From an uncultured Chloroflexota bacterium (GTDB lineage: Bacteria; Chloroflexota; Anaerolineae; Aggregatilineales; Phototrophicaceae), in assembly GCA_937870805.1 (NCBI GenBank), contig CALMZT010001223.1, positions 1-24,088 of the forward strand: a DNA stretch of 24,088 bases, in the 5' to 3' direction. Positions within the stretch are counted from its first letter, which is position 1. Each line of letters opens with the position of its first letter. Positions 1 through 6,559 of this stretch are shown here, in pieces. A program made the position numbers and the translations under genes. Under the pieces are notes generated by a model. The model did no database searches and had not been told where the DNA came from. It was given only the letters and a program-made list of their open reading frames with translations.

Positions 1-10
1 TTGACGGGTG

Positions 11-34
11 AACAAGGGGCTTAAGCCCCTTGTT
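11..34. repeat. Perfect 24-bp palindrome (AACAAGGGG family)
   Basis: The arm AACAAGGGGCTT is followed directly by its exact reverse complement, with no loop. The same core, with one changed base pair per arm, recurs at 22914-22939 inside a larger MITE-like unit. The window edge cuts off whatever lies to the left, so I cannot tell whether this copy also has outer inverted arms; no matching arm is visible on the right. It could act as a transcription terminator for an upstream gene or be a dispersed intergenic repeat. Confidence 0.8.
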
Positions 35-100
35 GGAAGTAGATAACCCTCCAACTTAAGGTTGTTGATGTACTAGTCATATCACGAAGGAGACGCACCA

Positions 101-490
101 ATGACAACGTGGACGAGCGACGAACTCACTAAAATCGGAACAGCAGAAGAGTTGGAGATCGCGTCACGCCGAAGCGACGGCACGCTGCGGAAGCCGGTGA
201 CAATTTGGGTTGTCCGCCACGGCGACGACCTCTACGTCCGTTCCGTGAACGGGCGCACCTCCGACTGGTTCCGTGGCACTCAGGAACGTCTTGAAGGACA
301 CATCAAGGCTGGCGGCGTCAACAAAGATGTTACTTTCGCGGAGGTGGACACCGACGACATCAACGATCAGATCGACGCCGCGTACCGCACCAAGTACAGC
401 CGCTACGCCGCAAGCATCATCAACAGTACCCTCACTCCAAAGGCACGATCCGCGACCATCAAACTCGTGCCGCGACCAGCAGGCGCTTAG
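101..490 (+). CDS. DUF2255 family protein
   Basis: This 129-residue protein is recognisable as DUF2255. It has an N-terminal W-T-S-D-E-L segment, then E-L-E-I-A-S-R-R, the strand T-I-W-V-V-R with D-D-L-Y-V-R-S-V-N-G (about residues 35-51), W-F-R-G near 56-59, G-G-V-x-x-D-V-T-F near 71-79, and Y-R-x-K-Y-x-R-Y-A near 95-103. The biochemical role of the family is unknown; the fold resembles small beta-barrel flavin-binding proteins, which is inference only. The start is well supported by AAGGAG at 87-92, eight bases before ATG. The protein has no signal peptide or membrane segment. It stands alone, with a palindrome upstream and a small dyad (arms AGTTCT/AGAACT, 489-502) overlapping its stop codon. 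Confidence 0.85.
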   Translation: MTTWTSDELTKIGTAEELEIASRRSDGTLRKPVTIWVVRHGDDLYVRSVNGRTSDWFRGTQERLEGHIKAGGVNKDVTFAEVDTDDINDQIDAAYRTKYSRYAASIINSTLTPKARSATIKLVPRPAGA

Positions 491-551
491 TTCTTGAGAA
501 CTCAACTCGCGGCGGGTTTTATGCTTTTTAATTAAATAATACGGAGAACGA

Positions 552-620
552 GATTCGTAGGGGCAGACCAATGTGTCTGCCCTGTGTCGGGCGCACACGT
601 TGGTGCGCCCCTACGGAATC
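552..620. repeat. Twin-hairpin GTAGGGGC intergenic repeat, 69 bp
   Basis: Outer arms GATTCGTAGGGGC (552-564) and GCCCCTAC plus GGAATC (607-620) are inverted repeats with one extra base. Inside are two adjacent hairpins with 8-bp stems and 6-base loops: GGGCAGAC, loop CAATGT, GTCTGCCC (561-582); and GGGCGCAC, loop ACGTTG, GTGCGCCC (589-610). A single hairpin with the identical CAATGT loop recurs at 11663-11684, and partial copies occur near 4950-4974 and 5042-5055. It lies between the convergent genes ending at 490 and 671 and could terminate transcription in both directions. Confidence 0.75.
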
Positions 621-670
621 TAATCCCCGTACTAATTTGTTAAACTACATTACAGCGCTCCCTACGCGCC

Positions 671-1381
671 TTAAATATCCAGCACGAAGTTGAAAAACCC
701 GTACTTCGTTTCGTCTTCTGCATCCTCCGCGTCTTCCACTTCCATCAGCAACGCCTCGTCAAAGATGCCATCGCGCGCGTTTTGCGGCTCATCAGGGAAA
801 TAAAGCTGCGAAGTCAAAATCGCCTCGTTGGGTGCCTGCACCTTCACATGGAAATGGCGCGTGCGTCCCGGATACAACCCCGGCACAATTGTTTCGAGCG
901 TCCAGCGTCCTTCCTCATCAGTGAAAAAATGCCCGCGCAGTTTATAGCCTTCATTGTCGTATACACCGTCATCATCTGCGTGCCAAACGTCGATCAATGC
1001 CTCCGCGACGGGTTGGCAGCGCGTCGTCAGCACAAAGCCCGCTAAAATCATGCGCGTCCCGACAGTATCTTCTTCGATGAACGAAGTGCGTTCCGGTGAG
1101 TTCGGTGTGTAGTACGGTCCTTCGGTCTGCGCAATCGTCGGCTCGTCGTCATCGTCACCGCAGGTTGGCGTGGGCAGCAGCGTCGGCGTTGCCGTTGGGG
1201 TAACGCGAAGCTGCGGCGTGCGCGTTGCCAGCGCTGTCCGCGTCGGCGTGCGTGTCGCCGTTTGTGCCAGCACCCCACTCAATCCCTGACCACCCCACCA
1301 CGCCGCAAGCGCTGCTGCGGGAACGGCTAACGCCCGCCACAAAAACGAACGCCGACTGACACCCGCTTGATCTTTTCCCAT
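671..1381 (-). CDS. Tat-exported intradiol ring-cleavage dioxygenase-like protein
   Basis: This 236-residue protein belongs to the catechol/protocatechuate intradiol dioxygenase family, non-haem Fe(III) enzymes that open catecholic rings between the two hydroxyls. The N-terminus carries a Tat motif S-R-R-S-F-L (residues 9-14) and a hydrophobic stretch, followed by a Thr/Pro-rich linker (about 41-73) and an Asp-rich patch. The catalytic domain begins at T-E-G-P-Y-Y (86-91). The expected iron ligands are present: Tyr141 (G-V-Y-D-N), Tyr170 (L-Y-P-G-R-T), His176 and His178 (R-H-F-H). It therefore looks active and exported or anchored outside the membrane. The start is supported by GGAGAG just upstream on the minus strand. 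No ring-degradation genes lie next to it, so its substrate is unknown. The C-terminus has an E-D-A-E-D-A-E-D acidic run. Confidence 0.87.
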   Translation of the reverse strand: MGKDQAGVSRRSFLWRALAVPAAALAAWWGGQGLSGVLAQTATRTPTRTALATRTPQLRVTPTATPTLLPTPTCGDDDDEPTIAQTEGPYYTPNSPERTSFIEEDTVGTRMILAGFVLTTRCQPVAEALIDVWHADDDGVYDNEGYKLRGHFFTDEEGRWTLETIVPGLYPGRTRHFHVKVQAPNEAILTSQLYFPDEPQNARDGIFDEALLMEVEDAEDAEDETKYGFFNFVLDI

Positions 1382-1521
1382 TGATTACTCTCCATAGATA
1401 TAAAGGTTCTGGACGCAAGTCCGTTTAAGATCATAAGCGCAAAATCAGGACTTTTACAAACAGTTTGCACTTATTTTGCAATTGGCTTATGGATAATAGA
1501 AAAACGATTCGCCACATCGTT

Positions 1522-1543
1522 GGGGCGCAACATGTTGCGCCCC
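1522..1543. repeat. Perfect 22-bp palindrome GGGGCGCAACA
   Basis: The arm GGGGCGCAACA is followed at once by its exact reverse complement. It resembles the GGGCGCAC hairpins seen elsewhere in the window. It lies about 140 bp upstream of the dioxygenase gene's start (transcribed leftward), within the gene-free stretch 1382-1847. The rest of that stretch is covered by the four-hairpin repeat and a heptamer repeat. No ORF or promoter could be supported there. Confidence 0.7.
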
Positions 1544-1630
1544 CAAATCAGGCGGATTTTACCATTTATCCATGTGTGCATCTTCACAAGAGACACGGTG
1601 AGAAAATCAAGCCACCGGGTCTCGCATTTT

Positions 1631-1822
1631 ACTGATAACTTACCTTACGCACAACCTTCGCCGCTGCGGACGCTGGCAGTTCAAAGCAGCCCGCTATGGG
1701 CGTTGGAACCCATGAACGGGTTGGGTGCTTCGGTTTTTCAACCTCTTCAGAGGTTTACAAATCTTCTACTAGCTCCGGGTTCAAAACCCGGAGCGATAAA
1801 CTGCGTGAGGTGAGTGATAACT
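1631..1822. repeat. Four-hairpin intergenic element, copy A
   Basis: Four hairpins follow one another: 1671-1694 (loop CAA), 1707-1722 (arms AACCC/GGGTT), 1740-1755 (arms AACCTCT/AGAGGTT) and 1772-1794 (arms GCTCCGGGTT/AACCCGGAGC, loop CAA). They are enclosed by inverted arms at 1631-1651 and 1802-1822, which pair at 16 of 21 positions plus two possible G-U pairs. Order and spacing match copies B (4785-4919) and C (6598-6731). Several stem positions differ between copies by paired changes. Its function is unknown; it may be a structured transcript or a non-autonomous mobile element. Confidence 0.75.
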
Positions 1823-1842
1823 GACAACTGATAACTGATAAC
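1815..1842. repeat. Tandem heptamer TGATAAC x4
   Basis: Four head-to-tail copies of TGATAAC occupy this stretch; the second has one change (TGACAAC). The array overlaps the right arm of the four-hairpin element and ends six bases before the stop codon of the phosphotransferase gene. A lone TGATAAC also occurs at 1633-1639 in the left arm. It is probably slippage or part of the repeat element. Confidence 0.7.
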
Positions 1843-1847
1843 TTGCA

Positions 1848-2723
1848 TTAAATCCCCGCGCGCCGCTTCCAAAGATCACGCCACCGACGCACAGGGTCAA
1901 GGTGCTGATCTTGCAACCAGAAGCCGGGTTTGCCGATGCGCGGCGATAGATCGTTGACCATGACCGCGCCCGCCCACGCATAGAACAGCGCCATATCATC
2001 TAATTTACCGCCCGCTTGCACATAGCCGAAACGCCACAACCACGCGAGCGTTCGCCGCATTAGTCCCATTGTCAGGTTATCGCCTTTCGGTGAATAGGGT
2101 TCTACGCGCAAAATGCTATAGGTGCGGGCGAAATCCGCGCGTGGGTCGCCTGCCTGCGCGTTTGTCCAATCCAGTACGCCGCTGACTTGACTACCCTGCA
2201 CCATCACATTCAACGGATGATAATCCAGATGCAGCAGTGCCGTTCTGCGCGTCGGCAGGTTATACAGCCGCGCTTTGAGTTCCGTTTCATCGCCCGCCCA
2301 TTCAATCCAGTCAGTTGTCGCCATGCCTGTTGGCGCGGATACGGCATGGATCGCTGCTTGCGTCCGACCAAACGCGATACCCAACTGTAAAACGAAGCGT
2401 GGATTAGCACGAAGCTGCTGTGCAAGAGCTTTGCCCGCAACCCATGAAAGCAGTAATGCTGGGCGATCCTGCCACACGCCTTTGCGATGTACCTGTGGCA
2501 CGGGGATACCACCTGCCGCAGCCGCTTGCATCGCCACGACTTCTCTTGCGCAGACCTCCGCCTGTTCAGTGCGGAACACGCGCAGCGCGCAGGACTGATC
2601 GCGCAATAACACCTGCCAGATCGCCGTGTCTGTGCCGCCCGTGATCGGCTGTGCCCGCGCCGCGTCACTTATTCCCAGACTCGCTAAAATGGCGTGAGGG
2701 TCAAGCGCTGTTTCACCAGGCAT
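1848..2723 (-). CDS. APH-family phosphotransferase
   Basis: This 291-residue protein has the aminoglycoside phosphotransferase / choline kinase fold (APH, PF01636). The catalytic loop H-L-D-Y-H-P-L-N is at residues 165-172, with the catalytic Asp167 and Asn172. The metal-binding D-W segment is at 185-186 (G-V-L-D-W-T-N), followed by G-D-P-R-A-D-F-A. A-L-R-V-F near 46-50 occupies the nucleotide-binding strand, with Arg where kinases usually have Lys, as is common in this family. The ATG at 2721-2723 was chosen because AAAGGAG lies just upstream; a longer reading to 2843 adds 40 cysteine-rich residues without family similarity and would run into the divergent gene. The phosphate acceptor is unknown, and resistance should not be assumed. 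Confidence 0.82.
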   Translation of the reverse strand: MPGETALDPHAILASLGISDAARAQPITGGTDTAIWQVLLRDQSCALRVFRTEQAEVCAREVVAMQAAAAGGIPVPQVHRKGVWQDRPALLLSWVAGKALAQQLRANPRFVLQLGIAFGRTQAAIHAVSAPTGMATTDWIEWAGDETELKARLYNLPTRRTALLHLDYHPLNVMVQGSQVSGVLDWTNAQAGDPRADFARTYSILRVEPYSPKGDNLTMGLMRRTLAWLWRFGYVQAGGKLDDMALFYAWAGAVMVNDLSPRIGKPGFWLQDQHLDPVRRWRDLWKRRAGI

Positions 2724-2828
2724 AATGCTCCTTTGAGTATAAGAGATCCTTAAGCATCTATAGCGCACTACCGTGATAAGATGAGCTTGCATAAACTTTA
2801 TCTGCATGAATAAACACATTACGGACGC

Positions 2829-3581
2829 ATGGCAACCACACACGACTACACTACCTTTGACCCCAAGACCTATCTCTACGAATACTATTCTACGCTAGCA
2901 CCAGAAAACATAGCGCTGCTGCGCTTTCTGGTCAACTCATTTAAGGATGTCGCACCCCATTGTTTGACGCTGGACTTCGGGGGCGGTCCCACGCTGTATA
3001 CGGCGCTGGTCGCAGCAGGGAAAGTACACAACATCCACCACAGCGATTATCTTCAGGCGAACCGTGACGAGATACAAACATGGCTGGATGGTGACGCCAA
3101 TGCCTTTGACTGGCGTGAAGCGGTAAGCGCGGTGCTCGAACTCGAAGAAAAAGATTCCACTTTACACAGCATTGCCGCGCGCGAGAAAGCCATCCGTCAG
3201 CGTGTAAAGTGTGTGCTGCCTTGCGATGCCACGCAAGCGACACCCATCGCTGGCATGGAACAAACTTATGATGTGCTGGTCTCAAACCTGTGTCTGGAAG
3301 CCGTCGCCAAAGACCTCGAACAGTGGCGTCAGTATCTCCGCAACGTGACTTCATTGTTGAAGCCCGGCGGCAGGCTCATCATGGCGGCAGTGCGCGGCGG
3401 CAGAGCCTATTCAGTGGGCAAGGTTGTGTTTCATGTGCTGCCCATCTACGAAGAAGACTTCATGAGCGCACTCCCCGATGCTGGTTTCGACAAAGAGAGC
3501 GTTTGTATCGAATGGGCACCCGCCGACCACCCTGTTCACCCTTACGATGGCTTATTGTTCGTCACCGCCACGAAAGGATAA
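2829..3581 (+). CDS. NNMT/PNMT/TEMT-family class I SAM methyltransferase
   Basis: This 250-residue protein matches the nicotinamide/phenylethanolamine/thioether N/S-methyltransferase family (PF01234) along its whole length. It has F-D-P-K-T-Y-L near residues 10-16 and a SAM motif I, L-D-F-G-G-G-P-T-L-Y (48-57). H-S-D-Y-L-Q-A-N-R-D-E-I at 71-82 holds the acidic residue expected to bind the SAM ribose, and A-F-D-W follows. Then come V-S-N-L-C-L-E-A-V-A-K-D-L near 150-162 and L-K-P-G-G-R-L near 177. The family methylates small amines, nicotinamide or thio/seleno-ethers. It is best known from animals, so a full-length bacterial member is notable. It is divergent from the phosphotransferase across about 105 bp and is followed five bases later by a membrane protein gene. 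Confidence 0.85.
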   Translation: MATTHDYTTFDPKTYLYEYYSTLAPENIALLRFLVNSFKDVAPHCLTLDFGGGPTLYTALVAAGKVHNIHHSDYLQANRDEIQTWLDGDANAFDWREAVSAVLELEEKDSTLHSIAAREKAIRQRVKCVLPCDATQATPIAGMEQTYDVLVSNLCLEAVAKDLEQWRQYLRNVTSLLKPGGRLIMAAVRGGRAYSVGKVVFHVLPIYEEDFMSALPDAGFDKESVCIEWAPADHPVHPYDGLLFVTATKG

Positions 3582-3586
3582 GGTCG

Positions 3587-3958
3587 ATGTCACTGGCACA
3601 GATCGGGCAAGCGCTCATCATCATCGTGCTCACGCTCATCTCTGGCTTAGCCGACGCGCAGGGCGCTGTCCATGCCGCGAAAATCTGGCAGGATGGCAAC
3701 CTCGTGTGGGAAGAACTCGGCAAATCGGCGCTGGGCTTCGGGATAGGCATCAGCGTCTATTGGATTGTGCTGCGCTTCATGACGGAGTTGGGCATCGTCG
3801 CGCCCGAAATCCAGGCGGCGATGTGGTTTGGCGTGATGATGATCGGCGTGGCACTCATCAGCGGCGCGTTCTTCAAATGGCGGCTGACGGAGCAGGTGGT
3901 TGCCATCGTCGTGCTGCTGGGCATCGGCTGGCTGTCGTTCAGAACCGCAGCAGCCTAA
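3587..3958 (+). CDS. Small four-helix membrane protein, unknown function
   Basis: This 123-residue protein has hydrophobic segments at roughly 5-22, 48-64, 77-95 and 103-117, consistent with four membrane helices. I recognise no catalytic motif. The start at 3587 was chosen over longer readings because AAGG lies just upstream and because a longer frame would overlap the methyltransferase. It begins five bases after the methyltransferase stop codon, so the two genes are very probably co-transcribed. Whether they cooperate is unknown. Confidence 0.65.
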   Translation: MSLAQIGQALIIIVLTLISGLADAQGAVHAAKIWQDGNLVWEELGKSALGFGIGISVYWIVLRFMTELGIVAPEIQAAMWFGVMMIGVALISGAFFKWRLTEQVVAIVVLLGIGWLSFRTAAA

Positions 3959-4000
3959 TCCATCGACAATAATTCACGGCGCTCACCCCGTTTTCCGTTA

Positions 4001-4112
4001 GCCTCAATCTATAGCTTGAGGCGATGTTTGTGATGTCTGATGTTTCGAGGCTAAAAGACGGCTTGTCCCTGGAATCAAAAAATCTCATTACTTTCGCTCT
4101 GAGATTTTTTGA
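4001..4112. terminator. Two hairpins downstream of 3958, possible terminator
   Basis: Two dyads lie in the gene-free stretch 3959-4275. The first is GCCTCAA/TTGAGGC with an 8-base loop (4001-4022). The second is a perfect 13-bp stem TCAAAAAATCTCA/TGAGATTTTTTGA with a 12-base loop (4075-4112). Neither ends in a classic GC-rich stem plus T-run, so terminator function is only a guess. Between them, CTAAAAGACGGCTTGTCC (4051-4068) resembles the outer arm of four-hairpin copy C, suggesting a repeat remnant. I see nothing in 4113-4275. Confidence 0.4.
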
Positions 4113-4275
4113 ACCACATTTCTGCGGATTTGTCTTTATAGTAGCACTGCCAATGTTAGAATTTCATCTGATGAACCATAAGATTTAACATAGCAACGTC
4201 CCGTTCACATTGATAAGACAATCCTCGCGCCAGATTTTTACAGTTCTGTTGAGGGAGATTTCCCTGTTGTTAGCG

Positions 4276-4677
4276 CTAAATTTCACTCTTAGACACATAC
4301 GCAGCGTCTGATTCGGCAATCATCGTGTAGGCTTCATCCATGCTGTCAACCACGCGGAAGTAGTAGCCGATCTTGTGATAAAACTTGACCCCAATCTGAT
4401 ACAGCGAATGGACGAAGCTGCTCGTCGTCACCAGCACCGTCAGCCCGATATTATCTGGCTGCTTATCGGAAATGTTTTTGACGTGCATCAACGCATTGGC
4501 AGGCACCCCTACCCCTTTACGCAGATCGACAATCACATGCACACGATGCGGCATCGACTTTTCCATCGCAATCGCCTCATCATAGGCGGGATAAAACTCG
4601 TTCCACGTCCATCTGCCTTCAAAGACATAGCGCACAATTGTTTTTGCGGTGTTATCCCATGCTACACGAACACTCAT
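4276..4677 (-). CDS. Small STAS/SpoIIAA-like protein
   Basis: This 133-residue soluble protein has the alternating strand-helix pattern of small STAS-like proteins: a V-R-Y-V-F-E-G-R-W-T-W opening (15-25), a central H-V-I-V-D-L-R-K strand (47-54), and a V-T-T-S-S-F segment before the last helix. Such proteins usually serve as regulatory or partner-binding modules rather than enzymes. No cysteine/histidine metal site or signal peptide is present. The ATG start has a purine-rich AAAAGGGG just upstream on the minus strand. It is a single gene between repeat-filled spacers. The STAS assignment rests on overall pattern only. Confidence 0.55.
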   Translation of the reverse strand: MSVRVAWDNTAKTIVRYVFEGRWTWNEFYPAYDEAIAMEKSMPHRVHVIVDLRKGVGVPANALMHVKNISDKQPDNIGLTVLVTTSSFVHSLYQIGVKFYHKIGYYFRVVDSMDEAYTMIAESDAAYVSKSEI

Positions 4678-4763
4678 GAGTCCCCCTTTTGGTTGCCATC
4701 TTCATGATTTCATTGTAATATGATGTAATGCTAAAAACCATTGAGACCCAAGCACTATTCTCA

Positions 4764-4956
4764 TGTTCAGGGTTTAAAATCAGTCGCCAGAGGTTCAAAA
4801 CCTCCGGCTAAGGATGCTTTGGAAACCCTTGAAAGGGTTGTTTTCCCGCTGCATATGGGTTCACCAACCTATTGAGAGGTTTCCAGATTTTGTCTAGCGG
4901 CGGGTTTTGAACCCGCTGCGAGAAACCATGAAGCGTTATTTTGATGCCTGAGGACA
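4764..4956. repeat. Four-hairpin intergenic element, copy B
   Basis: The same order as copy A is seen: hairpin 1 at 4785-4808 (inner arms GAGGTT/AACCTC, loop CAA), hairpin 2 at 4824-4839 (AACCCTT/AAGGGTT), hairpin 3 at 4866-4881 (AACCT...AGGTT) and hairpin 4 at 4897-4919 (GCGGCGGGTT/AACCCGCTGC, loop TTG). Outer arms are weak: 4764-4780 against 4938-4956, pairing only in blocks (TGT, TCAGG, AAAAT). It occupies much of the gene-free stretch 4678-5140. The rest of that stretch holds partial GTAGGGGC-type repeats (about 4950-4974 and 5042-5055) and the promoter region of the next gene. Confidence 0.72.
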
Positions 4957-5076
4957 CATTGGTCTGCCCCTACAATTGCCCATACGCCGTATTAAATAAC
5001 GTCAATTTGGGCTAAGGAATTTGAGTGTATGATTTTCTGTAGGGGCGCACGCTCCCTTCCCTCCGCTTCGTCAATG

Positions 5077-5106
5077 TTGCCGACACCCACAAAAAATCAC
5101 TACAAT
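5077..5106 (+). promoter_or_regulatory. Candidate sigma-70 promoter for the peroxidase-like gene
   Basis: TTGCCG (5077-5082) and TACAAT (5101-5106) are separated by 18 bases, 35 bases before the start codon. The -10 box matches the consensus well, the -35 box moderately. A ribosome-binding site AGAGGG lies at 5129-5134, six bases before ATG. This is a sequence-match inference only. Confidence 0.45.
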
Positions 5107-5140
5107 AGAGAGTATTCGCTCATACGATAGAGGGCTACCG

Positions 5141-5716
5141 ATGACACACATCAAAGTCGTTGACCCACAGACCGCAGAGGGTGACGCCGCCGAGTTTTAC
5201 AAAGAAGCAGGCGTCTCGCTGATTATGCAGTGTTTCAGCCCGCGCCCCGATTTCGGCAAGCTGGTGAACGAAGCGGGCAACATCATGCACTTCCGCAAAG
5301 GCACGCTCAGCCGCCGCGACCATGAGGCGATTGCGACGTTTGTCTCTGCGCTCAACCACTGCCCCTTCTGACTGGACAGCCATGGGGCGTACCTGCGGTT
5401 GCAGGGCGAAAATGAAGCAGTAGTCAAAGCGATTGCGCAGGGCGATTTAGAGGCAGCATCAGCCGCCGGACTTGAGCGACCCCGCCGCGCGATGTTGGAG
5501 TTCGTGCGTAAAATCACGTTCGAGGCACAGCACATCAACGGCGACGACACTGAAGCGCTGCGCCGGCAGGGTTATGACGACGCGCAGTTGGCAGAGATCG
5601 TGTATATCGCGGCGCTGTTTGCGTTTTTCAACCGTGTCGCCGATGCGTTTGGCATTGAAGGGCGCGGCTTGCTTGAGATGCCAATGGACGAGATGCGCAA
5701 AATTTTGACACGCTAG
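5141..5716 (+). CDS. AhpD/CMD-family peroxidase-like protein, candidate selenoprotein (in-frame TGA at 5369-5371)
   Basis: Read through its single TGA, this gene encodes 191 residues of the carboxymuconolactone decarboxylase / AhpD superfamily ('peroxidase-related' branch), about the usual length for that branch. The TGA is codon 77, in N-H-C74-P-F-U77-L-D-S-H81, exactly where the family has the second cysteine of its C-x-x-C-x-x-x-H redox site. Both halves are in the same frame. The second half keeps family features to a TAG stop, including Q-L-A-E-I-V-Y-I-A-A-L-F-A-F-F-N-R-V-A-D-A-F-G (given here with separators). No further stop or frameshift appears, and no convincing ribosome-binding site precedes a separate second ORF at 5399. 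A SECIS-like hairpin follows the TGA. Selenocysteine here would give a peroxidase-type or thiol oxidoreductase. The alternative is a nonsense mutation (TGC or TGT to TGA) or a sequencing error. Confidence 0.75.
5369..5408 (+). promoter_or_regulatory. Candidate bacterial SECIS hairpin after UGA
   Basis: Downstream of the in-frame UGA (5369-5371), CCUGC (392-396 in the 5000s) pairs with GCAGG (5401-5405) around the loop GGUU (5397-5400). The stem can extend past a bulged A through U5390-G5406, G5389-C5407 and C5388-G5408. There are 25 bases between the UGA and the loop. Bacterial SECIS elements lie within the coding region just after the UGA, with a short apical loop carrying G at its first or second position; both conditions are met, and the loop resembles the GGUC loop of E. 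coli fdhF. No folding energy was computed. Confidence 0.55.
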
Positions 5717-5766
5717 ATGGGTCGATGAGTGGCTTCGATTTGTGGCTATAATCTGTGATACAAATC

Positions 5767-6300
5767 TCAACCTGATCTAAAGGCGATGATGTTCGCGAAG
5801 AACAAGGGCGAACTGGCAGGGATAGAATGGCTCGTGGAATAGATGTCGGTTTCAACCGTATAAAGCCCATCATGGGTAGGGATGATCGCCAGAATGGGTA
5901 AATTAGTGCTGCGTGGATCTGTAACAAGTAAAGTGCCTGATGAATCGGATAAGCCTAGATCTAAATCGGTAATCTCAACTCCACTGACACCAAGGATGAG
6001 ATACTCGTTTCCACGATACAGATAGTGACTTATCAAGTAGGTCTCGTTAGAGGTCATTGGATCAATATGAACGCTCTCTATACTAAAGCCTCCAGCCTCT
6101 AAGCGGTCAACCCAATGACTGACCTCCGTGAGTAGTATTTGCATCTCGGAAGTAATTGTTTGAGCGTAAACCTGTCCCGAAGTGTTTTCTAACACCCCAA
6201 AGATACAGATAATCAGCATCGCCAGAGTCAAGTAACGTTTGATTGCCAGCGGTGCCTGTCTTTCTGTTGCCTCTTGATTAGAACTTATTTCAAAATTCAC
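5767..6300 (-). CDS. Exported hypothetical protein
   Basis: This 177-residue protein is not recognised. A hydrophobic segment at about 24-38 followed by S-G-Q-V-Y-A-Q suggests a signal peptide or N-terminal anchor cleaved near residue 47. The remainder is predicted to be mostly strand-rich and polar with no cysteine or histidine cluster, and reads like an extracytoplasmic domain. The start is GTG at 6298-6300, which borders a repeat hairpin and has no convincing ribosome-binding site; a downstream methionine (residue 28) would cut into the hydrophobic segment, so I keep the GTG tentatively. It converges on the peroxidase-like gene with a 50-bp gap. Confidence 0.5.
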   Translation of the reverse strand: MNFEISSNQEATERQAPLAIKRYLTLAMLIICIFGVLENTSGQVYAQTITSEMQILLTEVSHWVDRLEAGGFSIESVHIDPMTSNETYLISHYLYRGNEYLILGVSGVEITDLDLGLSDSSGTLLVTDPRSTNLPILAIIPTHDGLYTVETDIYSTSHSIPASSPLFFANIIAFRSG

Positions 6301-6308
6301 GTTTGTAA

Positions 6309-6341
6309 GGGCGCACCCTGTAAGCGAAGCGGCGTGCGCCC
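6309..6341. repeat. GGGCGCAC hairpin repeat
   Basis: GGGCGCAC (6309-6316) pairs with GTGCGCCC (6334-6341) around a 17-base loop. The arms are identical to those of hairpin two at 589-610 and to 11663-11684. It lies directly upstream of the GTG start of the minus-strand hypothetical gene, so it could sit in that gene's leader. The rest of 6342-6559 shows no ORF or repeat that I can support. Confidence 0.6.
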
Positions 6342-6559
6342 GTCAACTGCTCTATCCATGTGTAGATGACTTACCGGACTGAAACCTCCAAAACATGCTC
6401 ACCGACCCGGTCACCTAAGTTTTTAATGTAGAGGCGCGCTCCAAACCACCGGCGGGAGAAAAGACGCTGTTCCCCCGAATCCAAATTGTGTTCCTCATGA
6501 CCTGTCGTTGATGAGTAAGCCGTTATGCTAGTTTCGTTGATTGCCCCTTGTCCCTAAAG

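Noticed and set aside
1660..1800. CRISPR array
   Set aside because: The hairpins differ from one another in sequence and length and do not alternate with unique spacers of constant size; no cas genes are present.
1520..1813. 97-codon ORF on the plus strand
   Set aside because: It is made up of the palindrome at 1522 and four-hairpin copy A, so it is not a plausible gene.
3290..3586. Extended N-terminus for the membrane protein ending at 3958
   Set aside because: The extension is an out-of-frame Arg-rich reading of the methyltransferase gene. The start at 3587 with its upstream AAGG is far better.
5399..5716. Separate 105-residue CMD-domain gene
   Set aside because: It is in the same frame as the ORF ending at the TGA at 5371, lacks a convincing ribosome-binding site, and lacks the first cysteine of the redox motif. 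It is better read as the second half of one gene.
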